From positions 1-6,193 of the forward strand of contig JAESPT010000427.1 of the NCBI GenBank assembly GCA_016765515.1: a stretch of DNA of 6,193 nucleotides, given 5' to 3'. The notes beneath the pieces are model-generated. The model saw nothing but the letters and a program-made list of their open reading frames with translations. It was not told where the DNA came from and did not search any database. Below, piece after piece: positions 1 to 5,677 of this stretch. The position numbers were made by a program, and so were the translations under genes. This DNA comes from Sneathiella sp. GTDB lineage: Bacteria > Pseudomonadota > Alphaproteobacteria > Sneathiellales > Sneathiellaceae. How positions within the stretch are numbered: position 1 is the first letter of the stretch; every line of letters begins with the position of its first letter.

Positions 1-117
1 GTTCGGTCCGATTATCGCACGGCGTTCCCCTTTTCGGATATCCAGGTTTACCCCACGAATAATTTCAGCGAGACCAAAATTCTTTTGAACATCCTTCAAT
101 TCAATTGCAGAAGTCAT
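1..117 (-). CDS. livG: LivG-type ABC transporter ATP-binding protein, N-terminal fragment
   Basis: This is the first 39 codons of an ABC ATPase; the rest lies beyond the left edge. The translation begins MTSAIELKDVQKNFGLAEII and ends IIGPN. That is the usual N-terminal strand of an ABC nucleotide-binding domain, with an aromatic A-loop position (Phe14) and the first residues of the Walker A P-loop (GPN, normally GPNGAGKS/T). The ATG (117-115) overlaps the TGA of the upstream permease as ATGA. It has a strong ribosome binding site, AAGGAG at 130-125, seven bases upstream, so the start is well supported. In this importer family the ATPase binds the cytoplasmic face of the LivH/LivM pair and drives transport by ATP hydrolysis. 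LivG rather than LivF is inferred from its place directly after livM. The catalytic motifs (Walker B, signature, H-loop) are not in the window. Confidence 0.9.
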   Translation of the reverse strand, partial: MTSAIELKDVQKNFGLAEIIRGVNLDIRKGERRAIIGPN

Positions 118-1412
118 GATGATGCTCCTTCATTTGACGTTTGCGGTGCATTCGCGGTATCCCACGCTTCACGTAATTGTGACACTTGAGATTTAGCGAA
201 GAATCCTCCCGAAATCGACATGCCGCAAACAATTATCCAGGGAACAACCGTGTGAGTATCAAACTCGATACCAATCAAAGACATCATTGTCTCTCCAACT
301 GCGGCAGAGCGAACATGATGAACTGTTTCCAGAAAACCGGCCATCCCTGCAACCATTATAGCCGAAGGCACACCGATACGAAGGTACGGAACAAACAAGC
401 CGCTCATTCTTTTCATTTTATACGCCGGTATGTGCATCGCGATCAGACCTGTCAGTCCTTGCGGTACATACATCACAGTAAGCACAAACAACAGCCCAAC
501 ATAGAGCTGCCAAATTTCTGTATAATTACTGAGAAGTGTTTGAAGCAGTGTGAAAATCACAGCACCAACGATGGGTCCAACAAAGAAACCAACGCCGCCA
601 ATATAGGTCATCAACAAAACCACACCGGATGTCAAAGCATTCAGATTTTCTTCAGTAACAATCTCAAAGTTAATGGCAAAGAGCCCGCCTGCTATGCCGG
701 CAAAAAAACCTGAAGCGCAGAAGGATACCAACCGTACCCTGACCTGACTATATCCAATAAACTCTGCCCGTTCATCATTGTCGCGAACAGCATTGGCCAT
801 TCGTCCCATAGGCGTACGGGAAAACAGATACATCAATCCAATTGTAATAAAAGCCCAGCCAGCGATCAGGTAATAAACCTCAATATCCTGGGCAAAATCA
901 ATACCCAGGATCTCAGGCCCCATAGTACGGTCACCCGTGACACCCTCTTCACCACCGAAGAAAGCGACGAAGATCAAGGAACAGGCGGCAATAAGTTCAC
1001 CGACCCCCAATGATATCATAGCAAAGACCGTTCCTGCCCGCCGGGTAGAAAAACTACCGATGATAAAGGCGAAAATAAGCCCGATAATACCACCGAAAAT
1101 GGGAAGAATGAACATCGGTAAAACGACGACTTCTGCTTCGACATAATTCATGAAATGGACGGACATAAATCCGCCAAGTCCGAAATAGACAGCATGGCCG
1201 AATGAAAGCATCCCGCCTTGCCCCAGCAACATATTGTATGCTAAAGCAAAAATTATGAAGATACCCATTAAGTTCATCGTATAGACAGCAATGTTGCTGC
1301 TAAAAATGTAGGGCAGAACAATCAAACCAATAGCCAGGAAGATCCAGGGGCCAAATCGTTTGACAAAGGGGACCGATATTTCATCGGTTTGTGTGTTTGT
1401 AATTTCACTCAT
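114..1412 (-). CDS. livM: LivM-type branched-chain amino acid ABC transporter permease with C-terminal extension
   Basis: This is a 432-residue inner-membrane permease, one of two that form the membrane channel of a LIV/HAAT-family importer. The family hallmark MLLGQGGMLSFGHAVYFGLG lies at residues 61-80. The cytoplasmic coupling region that contacts the ATPase (AVRDNDERAEFIGY, about 208-221) is followed by the typical AGIAGGLFA helix at about 238-246. About nine hydrophobic segments lie between residues 22 and 324, ending in the usual PQGLTGL at 317-323. Beyond this is an extension of roughly 100 residues with two further hydrophobic stretches (about 343-362 and 388-405) and a polar tail. 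Many LivM proteins end near residue 320-350, so the extension is notable, although long forms exist in Proteobacteria. The ATG at 1412-1410 overlaps the livH TGA as ATGA, with GGGAAG about eight bases upstream, which suggests translational coupling. The substrate cannot be read from the permease. Confidence 0.93.
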   Translation of the reverse strand: MSEITNTQTDEISVPFVKRFGPWIFLAIGLIVLPYIFSSNIAVYTMNLMGIFIIFALAYNMLLGQGGMLSFGHAVYFGLGGFMSVHFMNYVEAEVVVLPMFILPIFGGIIGLIFAFIIGSFSTRRAGTVFAMISLGVGELIAACSLIFVAFFGGEEGVTGDRTMGPEILGIDFAQDIEVYYLIAGWAFITIGLMYLFSRTPMGRMANAVRDNDERAEFIGYSQVRVRLVSFCASGFFAGIAGGLFAINFEIVTEENLNALTSGVVLLMTYIGGVGFFVGPIVGAVIFTLLQTLLSNYTEIWQLYVGLLFVLTVMYVPQGLTGLIAMHIPAYKMKRMSGLFVPYLRIGVPSAIMVAGMAGFLETVHHVRSAAVGETMMSLIGIEFDTHTVVPWIIVCGMSISGGFFAKSQVSQLREAWDTANAPQTSNEGASS

Positions 1413-2359
1413 GATTCACGCTTCCCGAACAAGCCCGTTGGACGGAAGATCAAGATTAAGACCAACAACAGATAAGGCAGAATTGGTGCAACCTGCGGCA
1501 ATGACAAAGTCCAAAGATCCCGGAGTGCACCTTCGCTATCCGGCGTGATATTCAAGACACTGAGAATATCACTTACTGAATAATCCAGCGAAATGGCGAA
1601 TGTCTGCATAAGACCAATAATAAGAGAGGCAACGAATGCACCGCCCAGGGAACCCAGACCACCAACGACGACAATAACAAAGACAATACTACCAAGGACG
1701 ACCGCCATTCCCGGGAATGTGGTCAGTGCAGGCCCCGCGATAACGCCAGCCAACCCGGCAAGGGCGCAACCAACACCAAAGACACCCATAAAGACAAAAG
1801 GCACATTATGTCCCAGCATCGCTGTCATATTGGGATGACTGATCGCCGCCTGGATTATCAAGCCGATACGGGTCCGTGTCAGGACCAGCAATAAGGCGAT
1901 ACAAATGGCGATCGAAATAAAGATCATAAAGGCTTTATAGGCAGGGAAATCCTGGCCAAAGAATGTGAAAAGAGCGAATTGTAGAATTTCAGGCTCTTGG
2001 TATGCCTTCGTTTCTTTACCCCAGATGAACGAAACGACTTCTTCAATGAGGAAGGCAAGACCGAATGTGAAAATTAGCTCGGCAACATGTCCCCATCGAT
2101 GAACATATCGCAACCCGTATCTTTCAATAAGCGCGCCCAAAACACCCACAAGGACTGGCGCAATGATCAAGCCCGGCCAAAATCCGACATATTCGCTGAT
2201 CGTATAAGCGAAATAGGCGCCCAGCATATAGAAGCTGGCATGCGCAAAATTTAAAACACCCATCATTGAAAAAATGAGCGTTAGCCCGCTTGCGAGCATA
2301 AAGAGCAATAGCCCCGTAACAATCCCGTTCAAGAGGGAGAAGAATATCAATTCAAACAT
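1409..2359 (-). CDS. livH: LivH-type branched-chain amino acid ABC transporter permease
   Basis: This is the partner permease of the importer, 316 residues from the chosen start, normal for LivH. The family signature SGLTLIFSMMGVLNFAHASF lies at residues 24-43. The coupling region TRIGLIIQAAISHPNMTAMLG is at about 163-183, followed by the AGLAGVIAGP helix (201-210) and the glycine-rich VVGGLGSLGG (231-240). The C-terminus is the usual short FRPTGLFGKR tail. About eight hydrophobic segments are visible. The frame stays open upstream to a GTG at 2377, which would add six residues, but that codon has no purine-rich site before it (CCTCC lies there instead). The ATG at 2359 has AAGAGA about eight bases upstream and begins with the typical hydrophobic MFELIFFSLL, so it is preferred. 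The gene follows the binding-protein gene after a hairpin-containing gap of 110 bp and overlaps livM by four bases. Confidence 0.93.
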   Translation of the reverse strand: MFELIFFSLLNGIVTGLLLFMLASGLTLIFSMMGVLNFAHASFYMLGAYFAYTISEYVGFWPGLIIAPVLVGVLGALIERYGLRYVHRWGHVAELIFTFGLAFLIEEVVSFIWGKETKAYQEPEILQFALFTFFGQDFPAYKAFMIFISIAICIALLLVLTRTRIGLIIQAAISHPNMTAMLGHNVPFVFMGVFGVGCALAGLAGVIAGPALTTFPGMAVVLGSIVFVIVVVGGLGSLGGAFVASLIIGLMQTFAISLDYSVSDILSVLNITPDSEGALRDLWTLSLPQVAPILPYLLLVLILIFRPTGLFGKRES

Positions 2360-2415
2360 TGGTTGAATCTCTTTCACACGTATTCAGGAGGGAACAGATC
2401 TTTCGTCTGCTTAAA

Positions 2416-2445
2416 TAGGCCGCCCGGCAAAAGTCGGGCGGCCTA
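2416..2445 (-). terminator. Strong intercistronic GC-rich hairpin between binding-protein gene and livH
   Basis: An 11-bp perfect inverted repeat (TAGGCCGCCCG and CGGGCGGCCTA) with an eight-base loop starts about 24 bases after the binding-protein stop codon. In the direction of transcription (minus strand) it is followed only by TTTAAGC, so the U-tract is short and it would be an inefficient intrinsic terminator. Such a stem could let part of the transcription through to the permease genes while protecting the 3' end of the upstream mRNA from exonucleases. Both effects raise the binding protein relative to the membrane subunits. The stem is seen directly; its role is inferred. Confidence 0.7.
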
Positions 2446-2469
2446 CAATTATCCAGAGATTCTGGTTTT

Positions 2470-3714
2470 TTAGCTAGGACGTTTCATCTTACATGTCGTT
2501 GGCAAAGCAGCATCCGATGCCGGTACTGATTTTTCAACAAGCAAACCAAATCCTGAATTGTCAGAGTCAAAAGTGATATTTTCGTCCGTGTGAACGGAAA
2601 TATGAATTGGCTGCAACATCTGATGATCTTCAGCCCGCATGACAATTTCTTCGCCGTGCAACGTTGTGAACTTCATACCTTCCAAGGCACGAGCAACGTC
2701 TATAGGTTTGTCACTTCCTGCTTTTTCAATGGCAGCTGCGAGCATCTGAATAGTGTTTACAATGCGGAACTGAGAGATATCTTTATCTGGATTTTTCGCT
2801 TTAAAGCCAGAGTGATACGCTTTGTAAGCTTCAGTTCTTGGTGGGTTCAATGGACCTTCATGCACGAGACGGATTTTGTTTTTGCCGCCTGCGCCAATCG
2901 TCTTTGTAATACCATCATTGGCTGCATAGTAAGTGTAAATCGGAATTTCAAGGCCCGTATCACCGATCGCTTTACCAAGACCAACCATATCTGCACCCCA
3001 GTTACCTGTGATCACAGCATCTGCACCGGAAGCCCGGATTTTTGTTGCATATGGCGTAAAGTCTTTCACTTTTCCGATTGGATGAAGTTCATTACCAACA
3101 ATTTCAATGTCAGGACGTTTTTCACCAAGGAATCTAACGGCAGCAGCAGCTACAGCCTTACCGAAAGAATAATCCTGCCCGATGAGGTAGATTTTTTTGA
3201 TATCAGTATTTACTTTGATAACATCAGTCAACGCATTCATTTTGATGTCTGCATTGGCATCAAAACGGAAATGCCAGAAATTACATTTAGCATTGGTTAG
3301 AACAGGATCAACCGCGGAATAGTTCAAGAACAAGGCGCGATTATCTGGATTACGTTTGTTGTGCTTTTTAATAGCATCGGTCAAAGCATTGGCAACACCG
3401 GAGCTGTTACCCTGAGCGATAAAATGCACGCCTTCGCCAATTGCACGTTTGAACTGGATAAGGCTTTCCTTCGGGCTCATCTTGTTGTCATAGGCAACAA
3501 TTTCGAACATTCTACCGCCCAAAACGCCGCCTTTTTTATTAACTAGTTCATCGACAGCATAACGAAACTGTTGAAGACCACTGGAACCGGTTGAAGCAAA
3601 TGGACCCGACAGCGGATCAACAAAAGCAATTTTAATTGTTTCAGCCGCTTGCGCTGTAAATGCTGACAAAGTTGCCAATGCAGCGCCTGCTAAAATCATG
3701 GATCTAATTTTCAA
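2470..3714 (-). CDS. Periplasmic substrate-binding protein of a LIV/HAAT-type ABC importer (Peripla_BP_6 type)
   Basis: This is a 414-residue periplasmic ligand-binding protein. Residues 1-23 form a Sec signal peptide: basic K2/R4, a hydrophobic core I7-A18, and cleavage expected after AQA (21-23). The mature protein starts AETIKIAFVDPLSGPFASTG, the family's first strand and ligand loop. Other landmarks are AYDNKMSPKE (74-83), FIAQGNSSGV (98-107), KIYLIGQDYSFG (174-185) and ADAVITGNWGADM (231-243). Cys144 and Cys408 are the only cysteines in the mature chain and could form a disulfide. The start chosen is TTG at 3714, because a strong site (GGGAGG at 3725-3720, part of AAGGGAGGA) lies five bases upstream and gives a clean signal peptide. 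A TTG at 3744 also opens the frame but would add a charged stretch before the signal. The closest resemblance I recall is to proteins annotated as branched-chain amino acid binding proteins. The actual ligand is unknown, so no livJ/livK symbol is given. Confidence 0.92.
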   Translation of the reverse strand: MKIRSMILAGAALATLSAFTAQAAETIKIAFVDPLSGPFASTGSSGLQQFRYAVDELVNKKGGVLGGRMFEIVAYDNKMSPKESLIQFKRAIGEGVHFIAQGNSSGVANALTDAIKKHNKRNPDNRALFLNYSAVDPVLTNAKCNFWHFRFDANADIKMNALTDVIKVNTDIKKIYLIGQDYSFGKAVAAAAVRFLGEKRPDIEIVGNELHPIGKVKDFTPYATKIRASGADAVITGNWGADMVGLGKAIGDTGLEIPIYTYYAANDGITKTIGAGGKNKIRLVHEGPLNPPRTEAYKAYHSGFKAKNPDKDISQFRIVNTIQMLAAAIEKAGSDKPIDVARALEGMKFTTLHGEEIVMRAEDHQMLQPIHISVHTDENITFDSDNSGFGLLVEKSVPASDAALPTTCKMKRPS

Positions 3715-3718
3715 TTCT

Positions 3719-3727
3719 TCCTCCCTT
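3719..3727 (-). promoter_or_regulatory. Ribosome binding site that decides the TTG start of the binding protein
   Basis: On the minus strand, AAGGGAGGA at 3727-3719 is followed by AAGAA and TTG (3714-3712). It is close to the ideal anti-16S complement and well spaced. It lies inside the longer open frame that begins at 3744, so it argues against that upstream start and for initiation at the unusual TTG codon. Confidence 0.8.
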
Positions 3728-3886
3728 AGGAATAATTTATTCAATTTATCTGCTTAGTCCGTCTTTTTTATTATGCGGGCTGATAACAACAGACAGGTCT
3801 TATAGAAATTGATTTCCCGGCTGTGTTTATGAGCTTACTTCTTAGTTTCTTAATTCACCCAACTTTTTGTGACCTAAGCTACAGCC

Positions 3887-3916
3887 AGTATAATTTTCAT
3901 TTCTCGAATAATTCAA
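3887..3916 (-). promoter_or_regulatory. Candidate sigma-70-type promoter for the importer operon
   Basis: On the minus strand TTGAAT (3916-3911) and TATACT (3892-3887) are separated by 18 bases. They match four of six and five of six positions of the -35 and -10 consensus. It is the best-matching pair I found between the two divergent genes in this direction, and would start transcription near 3880, about 165 bases before the TTG start. In DNA this AT-rich, chance matches are common. Confidence 0.45.
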
Positions 3917-3947
3917 CATAAAAAATCACACTGCAATGTCTAATATT

Positions 3948-3970
3948 TAGGCAAACCGTGCCTATTTTTT
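3948..3970. promoter_or_regulatory. Palindrome TAGGCA-N5-TGCCTA with T-run: operator or plus-strand terminator-like hairpin
   Basis: A perfect 6-bp inverted repeat (3948-3953 and 3959-3964) with loop AACCG is followed on the plus strand by six Ts (3965-3970). Read on the plus strand it has the shape of a small intrinsic terminator, although no plus-strand gene precedes it. As DNA it lies about 30 bp upstream of the -35 of the candidate importer promoter, where an activator would commonly bind. Either reading is possible; the short stem makes the operator reading somewhat likelier. Confidence 0.35.
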
Positions 3971-3984
3971 AACCATTCGGTCTG
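3969..3984. promoter_or_regulatory. Imperfect GACC-N4-GGTT palindrome, possible TetR-family (RutR-like) operator
   Basis: The minus-strand 16-mer CAGACCGAATGGTTAA matches 10 of the 14 fixed positions of the RutR-type motif TTGACCANNTGGTCAA. RutR controls pyrimidine and purine-related genes in enterobacteria. The site lies upstream of the candidate importer promoter and abuts the preceding palindrome. The match is imperfect and no regulator gene is visible, so this is only a candidate. Confidence 0.2.
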
Positions 3985-4053
3985 AGCTAATTTCATTAGA
4001 AACTTCTGATAATATTTAATAACTAATTGAAAAGTATAAATTTTTATTAAAAC

Positions 4054-4061
4054 GAACGTTC
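4054..4061. promoter_or_regulatory. GAACGTTC perfect palindrome, possible operator
   Basis: An 8-bp perfect palindrome sits within AAAACGAACGTTCTAT, a GC-containing island in very AT-rich DNA. ACGAACGTTCGT-like sequences are common cores of TetR-family operators. It is about 340 bp from the importer start and 210 bp from the plus-strand gene, so its target is unclear. An 8-bp palindrome can also arise by chance. Confidence 0.2.
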
Positions 4062-4105
4062 TATATTAGAGTGAATTCTGCCACTTTCTAAAGAAGAATT
4101 ACCGG

Positions 4106-4135
4106 TTTATAATCTCACTAAAAAGCACAAATCAA
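4106..4135 (-). promoter_or_regulatory. Second, weaker candidate minus-strand promoter
   Basis: TTGATT (4135-4130) and TATAAA (4111-4106) are 18 bases apart on the minus strand. Use of this pair would give a leader of nearly 400 bases before the binding protein. The AT-rich context makes false matches likely. Confidence 0.25.
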
Positions 4136-4197
4136 TCTTATTACGGGTATACAAAACGACTCTCACTCGAATAAATTACGCCATACAGTAAGAAAGT

Positions 4198-4224
4198 TTG
4201 AACCAGGCACCACAAACAGATAAT
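4198..4224 (+). promoter_or_regulatory. Weak candidate promoter for the ybaN-like gene
   Basis: TTGAAC (4198-4203) and GATAAT (4219-4224) face the plus-strand gene about 48 bases before its ATG. The 15-base spacer is short for a sigma-70 promoter, so this is the best candidate seen nearby rather than a confident call. Confidence 0.25.
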
Positions 4225-4271
4225 GTGAACCTTTATTTAGGGTATCTGGCGCAACAAAATAGCAGAGATTC

Positions 4272-4658
4272 ATGAAGTTAAAATCGAAAAAATTGATCCT
4301 CTTGGCCATTGGATGGTTATTTGTTGCTGTGGGCGCAGTGGGCATTGTTCTGCCCGTTCTCCCAACAACTCCCTTTCTCTTGATTTCTTTATGGGCCTTT
4401 TCTCAATCGTCGGACCGGTTTCACGACTGGCTTTATACTCATCGTGTTTTTGGCCCGCCCCTTCAAGACTGGTCCAATCACGGCGTCATACCGCTCAAGG
4501 CGAAGGTCATTGCCATTACATCTATGGCAACCAGCGCAACTTTGGTAATCCTGCTTTCCAAAATTCCGTGGTACGGCCTTGTCGGAATGCTTGCCCTCAT
4601 GTCCGTGGGGGCAATATTTGTTCTCACCCGCCCCAGCAGACGTAGAGCGAGCGAGTGA
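4272..4658 (+). CDS. ybaN: YbaN-like DUF454 inner-membrane protein
   Basis: This is a 128-residue membrane protein of the YbaN/DUF454 family, whose biochemical role is not established. The family signature is clear: GIVLPVLPTTPFLLISLWAF at residues 24-43, followed directly by SQSSDRFHDWL (44-54), the conserved polar stretch. Hydrophobic segments lie at about 8-26, 30-43, 76-96 and 99-118, with a basic C-terminal tail (RPSRRRASE). Length is normal for the family. The ATG at 4272 has a modest AGAG site about five bases upstream. The gene stands alone on the plus strand, divergent from the importer operon and convergent with the nucleoside hydrolase gene, whose stop is only 13 bp away. Position gives no hint of function. 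The family call is confident; the symbol rests only on resemblance to E. coli YbaN. Confidence 0.88.
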   Translation: MKLKSKKLILLAIGWLFVAVGAVGIVLPVLPTTPFLLISLWAFSQSSDRFHDWLYTHRVFGPPLQDWSNHGVIPLKAKVIAITSMATSATLVILLSKIPWYGLVGMLALMSVGAIFVLTRPSRRRASE

Positions 4659-4671
4659 TTTATATTCCGAC

Positions 4672-5619
4672 TTACGCTTTGATGCGAGCCAGTCGTTTGG
4701 TCAGCATGTCAAAGAAACCGTCCACATCCAGGTCATCGCAAATATAGGCATTGGGTTCCTTCTCTTCGATGCCCCACCAATCGGCCAGGGTATTTCCCAT
4801 GGTCAACTCAGAGGCAGTTTCAATATCAAGATGCACGCGGCGTCCTTTAAACAACTCCGGGTCTATCAGATAGGCAATGACGCAAGGATCATGCAAAGGT
4901 CCCCCGTCAAATCCATAGCGGGTCATATCAAAGCGATTAAAATAGTCCAGCATACCGCCGCACACCTCTCCGACGGGGGAATTTAAATCCTTCAATTTTT
5001 GCAGCCGCTCCGGTGTTACAAGAGCTTTGTGAGTGACATCAAGGGGCATCATCACAAATTCAACACCAGCATCCAGGACCACTTTCGCCGCATGCGGATC
5101 AACGTAAATATTAAATTCAGCAGCCGGTGTTGTATTGCCAAGCTCCTTGATCGCGCCGCCCATACACACGATTTCTCGGATTTTTGGGATGATTGTCGGC
5201 TCTTTCATCAAGGCCAGCGCCACATTGGTCATGGGACCAATCGGACAGATAGTAATTGATTTGTCCTCGGCAGCAAGGCAGGTATCAATGATAAAATCCA
5301 CGGCATGGCCAGCCTGCAAAGGCATGCTTGGATCTGGAAGATTAGCCCCATCCAAACCTGAATTACCATGGATCCATTCCGCTGTCACCAATTTACGAAA
5401 AAGCGGCTGACTTGCCCCTGCAAATATTTTTACATCCGGCCTACCCGCCAATTCGCAGATCCGGCACGCATTACTTGTTGTCAGGGCAAGCGGCACATTT
5501 CCCGCTACCGTCGTAATCCCCAGCAGCTCTATTTCTTCTTCAGACGCCAACGCGAGCAGAATGGCTATCGCATCATCCTGACCGGGGTCACAATCCAATA
5601 TCAATGATCTTTTTGTCAT
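4672..5619 (-). CDS. Inosine/uridine-preferring-type nucleoside hydrolase
   Basis: This is a 315-residue cytoplasmic enzyme of the IUNH family, which hydrolyses the N-glycosidic bond of ribonucleosides to free base and ribose, usually for salvage. The N-terminal calcium/ribose motif DCDPGQDDAIAI is at residues 9-20. Asp11 is the expected catalytic base and Asp16 a calcium ligand. Other expected site residues are His84 in IHGNSGLDG, Thr131 in GPMTN, EFN at 168-170 followed by VDPHAA, and HDP at 243-245 with the proton-donor-type His243 and calcium ligand Asp244. All key positions appear intact and the length is typical. The ATG at 5619 has GGAG nine bases upstream. It lies 58 bp downstream of the aminotransferase-like gene on the same strand and may be co-transcribed. 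Purine versus pyrimidine preference cannot be read reliably from sequence, so no rih symbol is given. Confidence 0.94.
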   Translation of the reverse strand: MTKRSLILDCDPGQDDAIAILLALASEEEIELLGITTVAGNVPLALTTSNACRICELAGRPDVKIFAGASQPLFRKLVTAEWIHGNSGLDGANLPDPSMPLQAGHAVDFIIDTCLAAEDKSITICPIGPMTNVALALMKEPTIIPKIREIVCMGGAIKELGNTTPAAEFNIYVDPHAAKVVLDAGVEFVMMPLDVTHKALVTPERLQKLKDLNSPVGEVCGGMLDYFNRFDMTRYGFDGGPLHDPCVIAYLIDPELFKGRRVHLDIETASELTMGNTLADWWGIEEKEPNAYICDDLDVDGFFDMLTKRLARIKA

Positions 5620-5633
5620 AACCGTAAACTCCA

Positions 5634-5652
5634 GACAGCACCCTATTCTGTC
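5634..5652. promoter_or_regulatory. Small inverted repeat and perfect -35-like box upstream of the nucleoside hydrolase
   Basis: GACAG (5634-5638) and CTGTC (5648-5652) form a 5-bp inverted repeat with a nine-base spacer, 14 bases upstream of the hydrolase ATG. On the minus strand its first arm overlaps TTGACA (5654-5649), an exact -35 consensus. No good -10 follows at 16-18 bases, so a separate promoter is not convincing. It may be an operator or chance. Confidence 0.2.
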
Positions 5653-5677
5653 AAGTTTTCATTGCCGCTTGAAAGAT

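Larger units (their letters stand above)
3728..4271. other. AT-rich intergenic regulatory region between divergent genes
   Basis: About 540 bp separate the binding-protein ribosome site from the ATG of the ybaN-like gene, and I see no credible gene here on either strand. The DNA is visibly richer in A and T than the flanking genes. It holds a likely minus-strand promoter, a second weaker one, and palindromes listed separately. A long 5' leader (roughly 160 bases) is implied for the importer mRNA if the nearer promoter is used. I did not recognise a known riboswitch in that leader. Confidence 0.7.

Noticed and set aside
186..713. A 175-codon open frame on the plus strand opposite livM
   Set aside because: It is the antisense shadow of a membrane-protein gene. 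Its composition (many Asn, His, Gln) is typical of reverse-strand reading of hydrophobic codons.
2386..2392. AGGAGGG on the plus strand in the gap before livH
   Set aside because: It looks like a ribosome site but is on the wrong strand for livH, and no plus-strand coding region follows it.
2590..3300. A 236-codon open frame on the plus strand opposite the binding-protein gene
   Set aside because: It lies fully antisense to a strongly supported gene. Its translation is rich in Cys, Phe and His without family features, and there is no ribosome site or neighbour to support it.
3903..4174. Direct repeat CTCGAATAA at 3903-3911 and 4166-4174
   Set aside because: A nine-base match over 260 bp of AT-rich DNA is near chance expectation, and no third copy or regular spacing is seen.
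4163..4345. A 60-codon minus-strand open frame overlapping the start of the ybaN-like gene
   Set aside because: It overlaps a recognised family member on the opposite strand, has no recognisable product and no convincing ribosome site.
4579..4986. A 135-codon plus-strand open frame spanning the end of the ybaN-like gene and the hydrolase 3' part
   Set aside because: It crosses two well-supported genes in other frames and shows no family motif.
5657..5674. Hairpin TTTCA/TGAAA after the aminotransferase-like gene
   Set aside because: The stem is only five base pairs, mostly A/T, and is not followed by a T-run on the minus strand, so it does not support a terminator.
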